From positions 40,138-104,137 of the forward strand of contig NZ_SMKO01000013.1 of NCBI RefSeq assembly GCF_004348685.1: DNA of 64,000 nt, given 5' to 3'. Of this stretch, positions 33,591 to 42,971 are shown piece by piece (position 1 is the first letter of the stretch; every line of letters starts with the position of its first letter). This DNA comes from Nonomuraea deserti (GTDB lineage: Bacteria > Actinomycetota > Actinomycetes > Streptosporangiales > Streptosporangiaceae). The position numbers and the translations under genes were made by a program. The notes beneath the pieces are model-generated. The model had not been told where the DNA came from, searched no databases, and was given only the letters and a program-made list of their open reading frames with translations.

Positions 33591-33619
33591 TTGCTTTATC
33601 ACGGTTTGACCAATGTTAT
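33591..33619 (+). promoter_or_regulatory. Candidate promoter of the DUF2613-AftD unit
   Basis: TTGCTT (33591-33596), a 17-nt spacer, TGTTAT (33614-33619) in an AT-rich gap between the membrane protein and the DUF2613 gene. Confidence 0.5.
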
Positions 33620-33683
33620 GGCTTCAAGGCGGAACAGGTTCTAGTCTCGGCACACTGCGCCACAGATCGGAAGGAGTGCTCTG

Positions 33684-33815
33684 TTGTTGCGACTTCTCGT
33701 GGCCCTGGCCATCGGAGCTCTGCTGGCGGTCGGAGCCTCCGTCGCCGTGGTCAATGTGGCGTCACCCGCCCTGACCCCGCCGAACCAGCCGCTCTACAAC
33801 TACGGCACCAGGTGA
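33684..33815 (+). CDS. DUF2613-family micro-protein
   Basis: A 43-residue protein, too short for most gene callers. It has an N-terminal membrane helix (LVALAIGALLAVGASVAVVNV) and ends TPPNQPLYNYGTR; the PNQPLYNYG tail is the hallmark of the actinobacterial DUF2613 small secreted proteins, and in mycobacteria such a gene (Rv0236A) lies beside aftD. TTG at 33684 is the likely start, with AAGGAG 7 nt upstream; TTG at 33687 is alternative. Here it precedes a GT4 gene and the AftD homologue on the same strand, so the association is conserved. Function unknown; it may be a small subunit of the AftD enzyme. Confidence 0.8.
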   Translation: MLRLLVALAIGALLAVGASVAVVNVASPALTPPNQPLYNYGTR

Positions 33816-33912
33816 TCCCGCCCTTTTGACGGGTCGTACCAGCTCGACAGCGTCGTACCAGCTCCACAGCACAGGGGCTGGCTTCGCCATGCCCGCGCGC
33901 CCGCTGTGAGGA

Positions 33913-35142
33913 GTGACGGTGGTCTTTACCGGTGAGCCGGAGGCGGCGGCCCCGCCCGTGCCGCGGGCCGGCGGCGAAGGGGGAGAGCGGCCTCTCGCGG
34001 GAATCCGCGTCGCCATGCTGAACTTCCGCGAGCCCCGGCAGTCGACCGCCGGCGGCGCCGAGGAGTACGCCTGGCAGGTCAGCCGGTTCCTGCTGGCCCA
34101 GGGGGCCGTGGTGACCTTCGTGACCGGCCGCCAGCGGGGACAGCGGCGCGCCGAGGTCCTGGAGGGCATCCGGCTGCGCAGGATGGGCAACCCCTACCTG
34201 GTCTACGTGCTGGTGCCGCTCTGGTTGCTGTTCCACCGGCGCCGGGTCGACGCCGTCATCGACACGATGAACGGCATCCCCTTCTTCTCGCCCCTCGTGG
34301 TACGCCGGCGCACCCCCGTGCTCTGCCTCGTCCACCACGTCCACGACCGGCAGTTCCACGCCTTCCTCCCGCGCTGGCTGGCCAGGATCGGCTGCTTCGT
34401 CGAAGGGCCGGTCGCCCGGCTGCTCTACCGCCGCTGCCTGACGATCACCGTCTCGGAGTCGTCCAAGCATGAGCTGGCCGGGAAGCTGCGCTGGCTCGCC
34501 CCGATCACCGTCGTGCCCAACGGCTGCGCCGAGCCCGAGACGGTCGCGCCGGAGCCGGGACGGGGGGAGCCCGCGGTCGCGCCGACCCTTGTGTACGCGG
34601 GGCGGCTCGTCGGGCACAAGCGCATCGAGCGGGTCGTCGATCTGGCCGCCCACCTTGACGCGTCGTGGCCGGGGCTGACCGTGCACGTCATCGGGCGCGG
34701 CCCGGAACAGGGCCCGCTGGCCCGGCGGATCGCGGACAACGGGCTCCACGGGCGGGCCGTGCTGCACGGATACCTGCCGGCGGCGCGCAAGAACGCGCTG
34801 CTCGGCGCCGCGCGCCTCAACGTGACGGCCTCGGAGTTCGAAGGCTGGGGGCTGACCGTGATCGAGGCCGCCGCCCTCGGGGTCCCGACGGTGGCCTATG
34901 ACGTGGCGGGCCTGCGCGACTCCGTACGCCACGGCGTCACCGGATGGCTCGTGGGCGAGGACGAGTGCCTGGCCGACGTGGTCGAACGGGCGCTGAAGGA
35001 ACTGTCGGACCCGTGCCGCAGGGCCGAGGTGGCCGACGCCTGCCGGGCCTGGGCGCGGGAATTTACGTGGGCCCGAACTGGGGCTAGCATAACCGGACTT
35101 ATCCTGGCGAAACTCCAAGATCGCGGCGGAGCCTATCAGTGA
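33913..35142 (+). CDS. Glycosyltransferase family 4 protein
   Basis: A 409-residue GT-B glycosyltransferase. After a Pro/Gly-rich N-terminal extension of about 30 residues, the acceptor loop reads FREPRQSTAGGAEEYAWQV; the donor domain has LVYAGRLVGHKRIERVV and the E-x7-E motif SEFEGWGLTVIEAAALG. It is predicted cytoplasmic or membrane-peripheral. The start is GTG 33913; GTG 33919 has better spacing to GAGGAG. The stop is shared (GTGA) with the AftD homologue, showing tight coupling. It probably makes a lipid-linked glycan that AftD then arabinosylates on the outside; the order is inference. Confidence 0.88.
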   Translation: MTVVFTGEPEAAAPPVPRAGGEGGERPLAGIRVAMLNFREPRQSTAGGAEEYAWQVSRFLLAQGAVVTFVTGRQRGQRRAEVLEGIRLRRMGNPYLVYVLVPLWLLFHRRRVDAVIDTMNGIPFFSPLVVRRRTPVLCLVHHVHDRQFHAFLPRWLARIGCFVEGPVARLLYRRCLTITVSESSKHELAGKLRWLAPITVVPNGCAEPETVAPEPGRGEPAVAPTLVYAGRLVGHKRIERVVDLAAHLDASWPGLTVHVIGRGPEQGPLARRIADNGLHGRAVLHGYLPAARKNALLGAARLNVTASEFEGWGLTVIEAAALGVPTVAYDVAGLRDSVRHGVTGWLVGEDECLADVVERALKELSDPCRRAEVADACRAWAREFTWARTGASITGLILAKLQDRGGAYQ

Positions 35143-38100
35143 CCCAAGCCTCGCCTGGACTCCACGAAGAGCTCGCGGAGCCCGCCGCCGAGAGCTACGA
35201 GATCCGGGTCAGGCACAGGCTGCGGCTGTTCGCCTCCTGCCTCCTGCTCGGCGCCATCGCGTTCAACACCGCGACCGAGAAGATCATCCCCGAGACCAAG
35301 CTCGACATGGCGGTCAACCCGCTGGGATTCCTCGGCCGGGCCCTGCACCTGTGGGACGGCGCCTACTTCGGCCACCTGCAGAACCAGGCCTACGGCTACC
35401 TCTTCCCCATGGGACCGTTCTACGCGCTCTGCCTCAAGCTGGGCATGGACTCCTGGATGGTCCAGCGGTTGTGGATGTCCCTGGTCCTCTGCACCGCCTT
35501 CCTCGGCGTGGTGCAGCTCGCCCGCGCCTTACGCGTCGGCGGCCCGTACACCCGCGTGATCGCCGGCTTCGTGTACGCGCTCGCACCGCACGCGCAGGCG
35601 CTCATCGGCATCAACTCCTCGGAGTTCCTGCCCAGCGCGGTCCTGCCGTGGATCGTTCTCCCCCTGGTCAAGGGCGCCAGAGGCGAGCTGTCGGCCCGCC
35701 GGGCGGCCGGATTGTCGGCGCTCGCCTTCCTCTTCTGCGGGGGCGTCAACGCCGTGGCCGAGTACGCCGTGCTCGCCGTGCCGCTGCTCTACCTGCTGAC
35801 GCGGCGCGGCGGGCCGGACAAACGGCGGCTCGTCGCCTGGTGGCTGCCGCTCATCGTGTTCGCCTCGATGTGGTGGCTCGCCCCGCTGCTGACGCTCGGC
35901 GGCTACATCTTCTCCTTCCTGCCCTACATCGAGACGGCCAGCGCGACGACCGGCGTCACCTCGCTGGTCAACACGTTGCGCGGGACGTCGAGCTGGCTCA
36001 GCTTCCTGAACGTGGACGGGCAGACCTGGCTGCCGGACGCCCACCAGCAGTCCACGGTCCCGTGGCTGATCGTGGTCACCGCCGCCGTGTCGGCGACGGG
36101 CCTGGCCGGTCTCGTCTCCCGCAGGATGCCGGAGCGGCCCTTCCTCCTGATCAGCCTGCTGTGCGGGGTCGCCGTCATCACCACGGGCCACCCGGGCACC
36201 CCCCACCACGAGCTCATGGTCCAGCTGCTGGACGGACCCCTCGCCGCCTTCCGCAACCTGCACAAGTTCGACGCGCTGATCAGGTTGCCCGTGGCGCTCG
36301 GGGTCGCCGGTCTCCTGGCCACGGCGCGCCCGCGCCTGCGCGTGCCCCTGACCGCCGTCACGGCCGGGCTCGTGGCATTGTCGGGCCTGCCCATCCTGTA
36401 CGCCGGGCTCGCGCCGGCCGGCGGCTTCACCACGATCCCCGACTACTGGAAGCAGGCCATCTCCTGGGTCGGCCGCAACGCCGGCGACGGGATGGTGCTG
36501 GCCGTGCCGGGGTCCAAACGCGGCGAGTACCTCTGGGGGCGCCCGCTCGACGAGCCGCTGCAGGCGCTCTCGCAGGTCCGCTGGGCCACGCACACCATCG
36601 TGCCGTGGGGGTCGGCCGGCATCTCGCGGCTGATGGCGGCCGTCGACGAGCGCCTGTCCGCCGGCGTGGGGTCCGCGGGGCTCACGGCCACGCTGCGCCG
36701 CATGGGGGTGACGTACCTGGTGGTCCGTAACGACCTGGATCGCGCCACCATCGGCACCGCCTGGCCGGCGCGCGTGCACCAGGCGCTGGAGGACTCGCCC
36801 GGCATCGAGCTCGCGGCCCAGATGGGCCCGGGCGTGGGCATCGGCCAGCACGGCAAGGCCGCCGCCTGGCTGGACCAGCCCTACCCCGCGGTCGAGATCT
36901 ACAGGGTGCCCGGGGCGGCGCCGCTCGTCGGCACCGTCGACGCCACCCGCCCGCTGCGCGTCGGAGGAGCTCCCGAGGCCGTGCTCGACCTGGCCGAGCA
37001 GGGACTCCTGGACGACGACAGGCCCGTGCTGCTCAACGACGACGACGGCCGCGTCGAGGTGCCCGGGCGCGACACCGTACTGACCGACACGCTGCGCCGG
37101 CGCGAGATCGCCTACCCCGACCTGCGCCGCAACTCCAGCGCCACGCTCACCGCGGCCGAGCCGTTCCGTGGCGACTCGCCGTCGAACGACATCCTGGACC
37201 CGGGCTGGGAGCGGTATCTCAGCACGGCCACGTTCACCGGGATCGCGAGCGTCACGGCGTCCAGCTCCGAGGCGGACGTCACGGCGGCCCCGCGGAGCAG
37301 GGAGCCCGGCCACCAGCCGTTCGCCGCGCTCGACGGCGACCGGCGCACCAGCTGGCGCTCCACCGGCTGGAACGGCGCGGCCGGCGAGTGGATCGAGGTC
37401 GCCTTCACCGAGCCGCTGGACGTCGCCACGATCCAGGTCGCCTTCGAGAACTCGCCCATCGGCCCTCCGCCCGGCGAAGTGGTGGTGGAGACCGACACCG
37501 GCGCGCTGCGCCAGAAGGTGCGCGCCACCTCGGACGCCCAGGAGCTGGTCGTGCCGGACGGCCCGGTCAGCCGGCTGCGCCTGGAGGTGGTGTCCACCGC
37601 CCACGAGCCGGAGAGCAGGCTCGGCGGCCGGGTCGGGATCACGGAGCTGACCGTGCCAGGGGTGCACCCCACCCGCTCGATCACCGTGCCGGACCCGGGC
37701 ACAGAACCGGCCGTGCCGGATCCGGGCACGGAACCGGCCGTGCCGGACCCGGGCACGGAACGGCCCGAGCCGGACAAGGGCCCGGGCTCCGGCGAGCCCG
37801 CCGTGGTCGCGTTCAGCAGGACCGGTGACGTTCCCGGCTGCGTCAGGGGCTCGCTCGCCTGGAGCTGTGCCCAGGGCCACGAGGTCCTGGGCGACGACGG
37901 TCACGGATTCGACCGCTCCTTCACCGTCAGGAAGGACGGCTCGTACGAGCTCTCCGGCCGTACGGTGCTCACCGAGCGCACGGCCATCGAGCGGCTGACC
38001 ACGCTGCCCGGCGACGCCGTGAAGGTGCGGGCGTCCTCGACGGCGGTCGAGCACGGCGCGGCCGCCGGCCGGTGGGCGTTCGACGGGGACCCGAAGACCG

Positions 38101-39356
38101 CGTGGTTCGCCGACCCGCTCGACCCGAAGCCCACGCTGAGCGTCGAGCTGGCCCGTAAGACGCGGTTGTCGCACATCCGCGTCGTCACGCCCGACTCCTA
38201 CCTCGGGGCCCCTCCTGTCCGGGTGACGATCCGCGCCGAGGGCGGCGTCAGGCAGAGCTGGGTGGGCCAGGACGGCATCGTCCGCTTCCCCGCCATGGAG
38301 GCGAGGAAGGTCGAGCTGGAGTTCGGCGCGTCGGGCGGCCGCCCCGTCGAGATCAGCGACGTCTCCTTCCCCGGGGTACGCCCGCTCGGCGCCCTGACCG
38401 GCTTCCCGCTCCGCGTGCCCTGCGGGTTCGGGCCGACGTTCACCGCCGGTGGCGAGACCGTGCACACCAGGATCGTCGACGGCTCGCTGAACGACGTGGT
38501 CACCGGCAGGCCGGTTGCGTTCGAGAGCTGCGAGCCGCTGAGGCTGGCGTCGGGCCAGGCGCGGTTGTCCCTGCGGCGGGGCGACGCCTACCGCGTCGAG
38601 TCGGCGATCGTCCGCCACGAGGACGGCGGCCAGGAGGCCGCGCCCGTGGAGATGAGCGAGGTGGCCGTGACGTCGTGGGAGGACGGGGAGCGCGTGGTCC
38701 AGGTCGGCGTCACGAAGGACTCCTACCTGGTCGTCAACGAGAACTTCAACCCCGGCTGGCGGGCCAGACTGGGCGCCGTCGAGCTCAAGCCGGTCCGGCT
38801 CGACGGCTGGCGGCAGGCGTGGTTCCTCCCGTCGCACGTCGCGGGCGCGGTCACGCTCACGTACGAGCCCGACTCCCGCTACCGCGCGGGGCTGGCCGCG
38901 GGCGGCGGGCTGGCGCTGCTGGTCGTGCTGCTGGCCCTGGTCAGGACGGCCCCGCCCGCGCGCCACCGTGCCCTGGTCCGTCCCGCACGCCTGCGCGCCG
39001 CGCACCTCGCGCCGTTCGCCGTCGCGCTGGGCTTCTGGGTGGGCGGGCCGGTGGGCGCCGGGGTGGCGGGCGCCTTCTACGCGCTGGGGGCGTGGTCGCG
39101 TTCGCTGCGCGCGGCCGAGCACGCGCGCGTGCCGCGGTGGCGGCGCCTGCTGCTCGGGCCACCGGGCGGCGTCGCCCTCTTCATGGCCGCCGCGGTCCTG
39201 GTGGCCGCCGGCGTCGACGGCCGCTGGCCGCAGCTCCTCTGCCTGCCCCTCCTCGCGCAGTCGCTCGCCGAGATCCCCGCCAGGCGGGCCGCGCGGACGT
39301 CCGAACTTCCCGTACCCGTCGCCGCGGGCGGCCCGACCATGACGAGTGTTCCGTGA
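35139..39356 (+). CDS. aftD: AftD-like alpha-(1->3)-arabinofuranosyltransferase (DUF3367)
   Basis: A 1405-residue protein, the same length class as mycobacterial AftD (about 1400). The N-terminal GT-C membrane domain (about 1-440) has LDMAVNPLGFLGRALHLWDGAYFGHLQNQAYGYLF-type first-loop sequence and FRNLHKFDALIRLPVALG, both typical of AftD. A long periplasmic part contains two discoidin/NPCBM-like carbohydrate-binding domains (about 690-840 and 970-1075) separated by a PDPGTEPAV repeat linker, and membrane helices return near 1245. The donor for AftD is decaprenyl-phosphoryl-arabinofuranose; the genes for making it (UbiA, DprE1, DprE2) lie 8-15 kb downstream. Start GTG 35139 overlaps the GT4 stop (GTGA). 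Confidence 0.9.
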   Translation: MTQASPGLHEELAEPAAESYEIRVRHRLRLFASCLLLGAIAFNTATEKIIPETKLDMAVNPLGFLGRALHLWDGAYFGHLQNQAYGYLFPMGPFYALCLKLGMDSWMVQRLWMSLVLCTAFLGVVQLARALRVGGPYTRVIAGFVYALAPHAQALIGINSSEFLPSAVLPWIVLPLVKGARGELSARRAAGLSALAFLFCGGVNAVAEYAVLAVPLLYLLTRRGGPDKRRLVAWWLPLIVFASMWWLAPLLTLGGYIFSFLPYIETASATTGVTSLVNTLRGTSSWLSFLNVDGQTWLPDAHQQSTVPWLIVVTAAVSATGLAGLVSRRMPERPFLLISLLCGVAVITTGHPGTPHHELMVQLLDGPLAAFRNLHKFDALIRLPVALGVAGLLATARPRLRVPLTAVTAGLVALSGLPILYAGLAPAGGFTTIPDYWKQAISWVGRNAGDGMVLAVPGSKRGEYLWGRPLDEPLQALSQVRWATHTIVPWGSAGISRLMAAVDERLSAGVGSAGLTATLRRMGVTYLVVRNDLDRATIGTAWPARVHQALEDSPGIELAAQMGPGVGIGQHGKAAAWLDQPYPAVEIYRVPGAAPLVGTVDATRPLRVGGAPEAVLDLAEQGLLDDDRPVLLNDDDGRVEVPGRDTVLTDTLRRREIAYPDLRRNSSATLTAAEPFRGDSPSNDILDPGWERYLSTATFTGIASVTASSSEADVTAAPRSREPGHQPFAALDGDRRTSWRSTGWNGAAGEWIEVAFTEPLDVATIQVAFENSPIGPPPGEVVVETDTGALRQKVRATSDAQELVVPDGPVSRLRLEVVSTAHEPESRLGGRVGITELTVPGVHPTRSITVPDPGTEPAVPDPGTEPAVPDPGTERPEPDKGPGSGEPAVVAFSRTGDVPGCVRGSLAWSCAQGHEVLGDDGHGFDRSFTVRKDGSYELSGRTVLTERTAIERLTTLPGDAVKVRASSTAVEHGAAAGRWAFDGDPKTAWFADPLDPKPTLSVELARKTRLSHIRVVTPDSYLGAPPVRVTIRAEGGVRQSWVGQDGIVRFPAMEARKVELEFGASGGRPVEISDVSFPGVRPLGALTGFPLRVPCGFGPTFTAGGETVHTRIVDGSLNDVVTGRPVAFESCEPLRLASGQARLSLRRGDAYRVESAIVRHEDGGQEAAPVEMSEVAVTSWEDGERVVQVGVTKDSYLVVNENFNPGWRARLGAVELKPVRLDGWRQAWFLPSHVAGAVTLTYEPDSRYRAGLAAGGGLALLVVLLALVRTAPPARHRALVRPARLRAAHLAPFAVALGFWVGGPVGAGVAGAFYALGAWSRSLRAAEHARVPRWRRLLLGPPGGVALFMAAAVLVAAGVDGRWPQLLCLPLLAQSLAEIPARRAARTSELPVPVAAGGPTMTSVP
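37686..37766 (+). repeat. 27-bp tandem repeat in the AftD linker (PDPGTEPAV x3)
   Basis: Three nearly identical 27-bp units at 37686, 37713 and 37740, differing by only a few base changes. They encode a flexible Pro/Asp-rich hinge between two carbohydrate-binding domains. Confidence 0.85.
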
Positions 39357-41203
39357 GCCAGACGACCGAGCCGCGCACCGGGATGGTCATCACCGTCCCG
39401 GCCCCCATCGCCCGCGCCGCCGCGGCGGCGTCCCGGTGGGCCGGGCGGCACGGGGTGCTGCTGGCCGCGCTCCTGCTCGTCGGCGCGGCCATGGCGTGGA
39501 AGGCGGCCATCGCCCGGAACGCCTACTTCAAGGAGGACGACTTCGAGTTCGTGGCCAGGGCGATGGAGAACGACCTCTCCTTCGACTACCTGACCCGCAT
39601 CCACTTCGGGCAGTTCATGCCGGGCGGTTTCCTGCTCGCCTGGATCTCGGCCAGGCTGGAGCCCTTCGGCTGGGGGTACGCGGCGGGCATGGTCCTGGCG
39701 CTGCACGCCTGCGCCGCCCTCGCCGTGCTGCGCATGCTCCGCGTCGTGTTCGGCGCACGGCCCGCGATCCTCGCGCCGCTCCTCGTCTTCCTCGTCGCGC
39801 CCGTCACCGTGCCCGTGCTCGCGTGGTGGGCGGCGGGGCTCAACACCGTCTTCCTGCAGATCGCCCTGCCCATGGCGGTCGCCTCGCACTGGCACCACCT
39901 GCGGACCGGCCGGCTGCGGCACGCCGTGGCCGCCGCGCTGTGGGTGCTGTTCGGGCTGCTGGGGTTCGTCAAGGGCTTCGCGCTGCCGCTGGTGCTGCTC
40001 GCCCTCACGGCGATCTATCACGGCGGTCTCCGCCGCGCGCTGCGCGGGCACGTGGCGGCCTGGTCGATGCAGCTGGTCGTGCTGGCGGGCTTCGGCGCGC
40101 TCTACGTCCAGCGGTCGTTGTCGGCGCCCAACACCGGGGCTCTGCCGATCTTCGATCAGGCGGCGGGCTTCCTGTGGGAGTTGCTGGGCCGCACCTTCGC
40201 CACGACCGTGCTGGGCGGCCCGTGGCGGTGGTTCGCCGGCAACGACTGGGGGGTCGTCTCGCCGCCGCTGCCCGTCGTGATCGCCTCCCTCGTGACCCTC
40301 GCGGCCATGGTGGCGGTCACCACGTACTACCGCAGGCGCGCCGGCCTGGCGTGGGCGCTGCTTCTCGGCTACGTGCTCGTCGCCGACGCCCTTCCGGTGC
40401 TCTGGGGCCGGGTCCACCTGCTCGGCTCGTTCGCCGGCACGGACACGCGCTACGTCGCCGACGCCGTCCCGCTGGTCGCCCTGGTAGCCGGGCTCGTGCT
40501 GCTGCCGCTCCCGGGCGAGGCGGAGCCGTACCGGCGGGCGCTGCCCGCGAGAGAACGGGTGAGCGGGGTCTGCGGCGCGGCGCTCGGGCTGTTCGTGGGC
40601 GCGTCGCTGGTGTCGGTCTCGGTCTTCGCCGGGCACCTGGGCGCGGAGCGGCGCCACCGCTACATCGAGACGGCCCGCGCCGAGCTGGCCAGGGCGGCGC
40701 CCGGCACGGTGATCTACGACCGGCTCGTGCCACCCGACGTGCTGCCGAGCAGCTACGGCGCCTACAGCCTGACGTCGAAGGTGCTGGGCGCGCTGGCCCC
40801 GCCGCGGCTCAGGGCCACGATGCAGGCGCCCCCCGCGGCGCTCGAAGGCATGGTCTTCGACGATCAGGGTCGCCTGCGCCCCGTGGACGTGCAGGGTGTC
40901 CCGCTCGCTCCGCGCACCCGGGACCGGTGCTGGCCGGTCACCGGCGGGACCGTGCAGGTGCCGCTGGACAACCGCGTCACCCGCGCGGAGGGCACCCTGG
41001 TCAGGCTCGGGTACGCCGCCCGCGCGGACACGAAGGTCACCCTGTGGATGGCGGACCGCGCCACCGACGTGGCGCTGCGGGCCGGCCTCGGCCGGGTGTT
41101 CGTGCTCGCGGAGCCGGGCGCCGACCGCATCGTCGTCGACGACCTGCCACCGGGCGTGTGCATCGGCGACGTGACACCGGGGCAGGCGGTGCCGCGACCG
41201 TGA
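39353..41203 (+). CDS. GT-C-like membrane protein, paralogue 1
   Basis: A 616-residue protein with about 11-12 membrane segments in residues 30-430 and a roughly 180-residue extracytoplasmic C-terminal domain. The first outer loop holds the acidic motif NAYFKEDDFEFVARAM followed by FDYLTRIHFGQFMPGG, as expected for a GT-C glycosyltransferase catalytic loop. It is clearly paralogous to the protein at 42972 (same EDDF, LTR-H-GxxMPG, AWWAA-LN and TRYVADA motifs). The start GTG 39353 overlaps the AftD stop, and the stop overlaps the DUF3068 gene (GTGA at both ends), so all are one operon. Likely role: transfer of a lipid-linked sugar outside the membrane; the sugar is unknown. Confidence 0.78.
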   Translation: MSQTTEPRTGMVITVPAPIARAAAAASRWAGRHGVLLAALLLVGAAMAWKAAIARNAYFKEDDFEFVARAMENDLSFDYLTRIHFGQFMPGGFLLAWISARLEPFGWGYAAGMVLALHACAALAVLRMLRVVFGARPAILAPLLVFLVAPVTVPVLAWWAAGLNTVFLQIALPMAVASHWHHLRTGRLRHAVAAALWVLFGLLGFVKGFALPLVLLALTAIYHGGLRRALRGHVAAWSMQLVVLAGFGALYVQRSLSAPNTGALPIFDQAAGFLWELLGRTFATTVLGGPWRWFAGNDWGVVSPPLPVVIASLVTLAAMVAVTTYYRRRAGLAWALLLGYVLVADALPVLWGRVHLLGSFAGTDTRYVADAVPLVALVAGLVLLPLPGEAEPYRRALPARERVSGVCGAALGLFVGASLVSVSVFAGHLGAERRHRYIETARAELARAAPGTVIYDRLVPPDVLPSSYGAYSLTSKVLGALAPPRLRATMQAPPAALEGMVFDDQGRLRPVDVQGVPLAPRTRDRCWPVTGGTVQVPLDNRVTRAEGTLVRLGYAARADTKVTLWMADRATDVALRAGLGRVFVLAEPGADRIVVDDLPPGVCIGDVTPGQAVPRP

Positions 41204-42177
41204 TCGTCATGAGTCGCAGGAACCTCGCGCTGGTGCTGGCCGGCGTGGGCGCCTTCCTGCTGACGCTCATCCCCCTGACCCGCCTGTACGTGACCGCCCA
41301 GGTGCTCAAAGCGCCGTTGGAGCAGCAGAGCATGACCCGGTCGGTGGCGGAGTCGGCGACCTACCTCGATCCGGCCACGATGCGGCCGGTGGTGGGCGAG
41401 CTGGTGCGGACCCGCTGGCTGATCGGCGACGTGCTGGCCGGCGACGAGGACCGCGCGGTGTGGGGCGAGTCGGTCTCCCTGGCCACGCGGGAGGAGGAGC
41501 GGCTTGACTACCACGAGCGGCGCCTGGCCTTCGACCGCCGTACGGGCGCGATCATCAACTGCTGCGGCGAGTACCTGGACGAGGACACCACGATCCGGCA
41601 GTCCGGCCAGGCGTTCCGCTGGCCCTTCAACGCGCAGCGCCGCGACTACACGCTGTTCGACCTGCGGCTGCGCGTGCCGGTCACGGCCGCCTTCGACGGG
41701 GTCGAGCAGATCGGCGGCGTCGAGACCTACCGCTACGTCCAGCGCACGCCGCGCCGGCCGGTGCCGGGGGAGACGGCGCCGCTGCCGCGCCGCCTCGTCG
41801 GGCTGCCCGGCAAGGGCGACGTCGGGCTGGCCCGCTACGCCGAGATCCGGCGTACGTACTGGGTCGAGCCGGTCAGCGGGCAGCCGGTCAGGACGGTGGA
41901 AGAGGTGAAGGAGACGCTGGTCACGGCCGACGGGCGGGGCCGGCTGACCGCGCTGGAGGCGACGTTCCGCACCAGCGAGGCCGACGTCGTGGCGGCGCTG
42001 GACACGGCGGCGGCCTATCGTCGCTGGATCGTGCTGCTGGGCACGGTCGCGCCGGTGGGCGGCGGCGTGGCGGGCGCGGGCTGCGTCGTGGCCGCGCTCC
42101 TGCTCGTGCGGCGGCGCTCACCTGCGGCGCAGGACGAGGAGCAGGTTCCAGGTGACAAGCTCGCGGACGCCAGGTAG
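41200..42177 (+). CDS. DUF3068 (PorA-like) membrane protein, copy 1
   Basis: A 325-residue protein with an N-terminal helix (LALVLAGVGAFLLTLIPLTRLYV), a large extracytoplasmic domain with FDRRTGAIINCCGEYLDED, and a C-terminal helix (about 280-305). The Cys-Cys pair in INCCGEY recurs in copy 2 (LNCCGVS) at 46111 and marks the DUF3068 family, common in the envelope loci of high-GC actinobacteria and of unknown biochemical role. Start GTG 41200 (GTGA overlap) or ATG 41209. The 3' 60 nt overlap the end of the convergent methyltransferase. Each DUF3068 gene in this window is near a GT-C-like paralogue, suggesting a functional pair. Confidence 0.83.
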   Translation: MIVMSRRNLALVLAGVGAFLLTLIPLTRLYVTAQVLKAPLEQQSMTRSVAESATYLDPATMRPVVGELVRTRWLIGDVLAGDEDRAVWGESVSLATREEERLDYHERRLAFDRRTGAIINCCGEYLDEDTTIRQSGQAFRWPFNAQRRDYTLFDLRLRVPVTAAFDGVEQIGGVETYRYVQRTPRRPVPGETAPLPRRLVGLPGKGDVGLARYAEIRRTYWVEPVSGQPVRTVEEVKETLVTADGRGRLTALEATFRTSEADVVAALDTAAAYRRWIVLLGTVAPVGGGVAGAGCVVAALLLVRRRSPAAQDEEQVPGDKLADAR

Positions 42178-42858
42178 GTGGACGACGTGCCGGGCCCAGC
42201 GGGGATGGTAGCGGGGGACCGCGTCCAGCAGGTCGGCGTCGGGGCAGCGCCTGGCCCAGGCCAGCGGGCGGGCCACCCCGACGGCGAACATGCTCTCGCC
42301 GTAGACGTTCTTCGGCCGCCTGCCGTGCCTGCGTGTGTACCGCCGGGCGGCGTAGTGGCCGCCCAGGTAGTGCCAGGGGGAGGTCTCGTGGCCGCCCCAC
42401 AACGAGAGCCACACCGTGTACGACAGGTAGACGATCCCGCCGGGCCGGGTGACCCTGACCATCTCGGCGGCCATCCTGATCGGGTCTGGGACGTGCTCCA
42501 GCACGTTGGACGAGAAGCACACGTCCACCGAGCCCGTGGCGAGCGGCAGGTCGAGCGCGCTGCCCAGCACGGCCTCGCGCGGCGGCCGGCCGTCGCGCAG
42601 GCGCATCTCGCCCGCGTCGCAGTCGACGCACACCGGGCGCGCCCCGGCCGCGCGCAGCGCGTCGGCGAAGTAGCCGGGACCGCCCCCGACGTCGGCCACC
42701 GTGGCGCCCGCCAGCCCCGTGTACGTGCCGAGCTGGGCGACCGTGTCCATGGCCAGGGTGCCGTAGAAGAAGTCCGGATCGCTCTGCTCCAGACGGAAGG
42801 CGCGCAGCAGCCGGACGGACCTGCCGAGATCCGCTCGGAACGGTACGGGGGTGTCCAC
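42118..42858 (-). CDS. Class I SAM-dependent methyltransferase
   Basis: About 246 residues with the Rossmann methyltransferase core: motif I VADVGGGPGYFADALRAAG, motif II region VCVDCDAGEM, motif post-I CFSSNVLEHVPDP, and motif III MVRVTRPGGIVYLSYT. The C-terminal half (SPWHYLGGHYAARRY, HPRWARHVVHLPGVRELVTWNLLLVLRR) is the variable acceptor side. The start is not certain: GTG 42858 is preferred because conserved sequence begins there; ATG 42936 would add 26 unlikely residues. The 3' end overlaps the DUF3068 gene by 60 nt in convergent orientation. It may O-methylate a sugar of this glycan; madurose (3-O-methylgalactose) is a known cell sugar of this order, but that link is a guess. Confidence 0.85.
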   Translation of the reverse strand: MDTPVPFRADLGRSVRLLRAFRLEQSDPDFFYGTLAMDTVAQLGTYTGLAGATVADVGGGPGYFADALRAAGARPVCVDCDAGEMRLRDGRPPREAVLGSALDLPLATGSVDVCFSSNVLEHVPDPIRMAAEMVRVTRPGGIVYLSYTVWLSLWGGHETSPWHYLGGHYAARRYTRRHGRRPKNVYGESMFAVGVARPLAWARRCPDADLLDAVPRYHPRWARHVVHLPGVRELVTWNLLLVLRRR

Positions 42859-42971
42859 GGCGCGGAGCCTACCAACAAGCACCCCGCCTACTGGCCTGCC
42901 GTGGACGTGCCTGGCAGGGCCGTCACGGCAGTCCACTCGGGGGATCTCTGACGCAGCGGAAGGAAACGACG

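Noticed and set aside
35529..39122. 1197-codon minus-strand frame inside the AftD gene
   Set aside because: Antisense shadow produced by GC-rich third positions; the AftD reading has clear family motifs.
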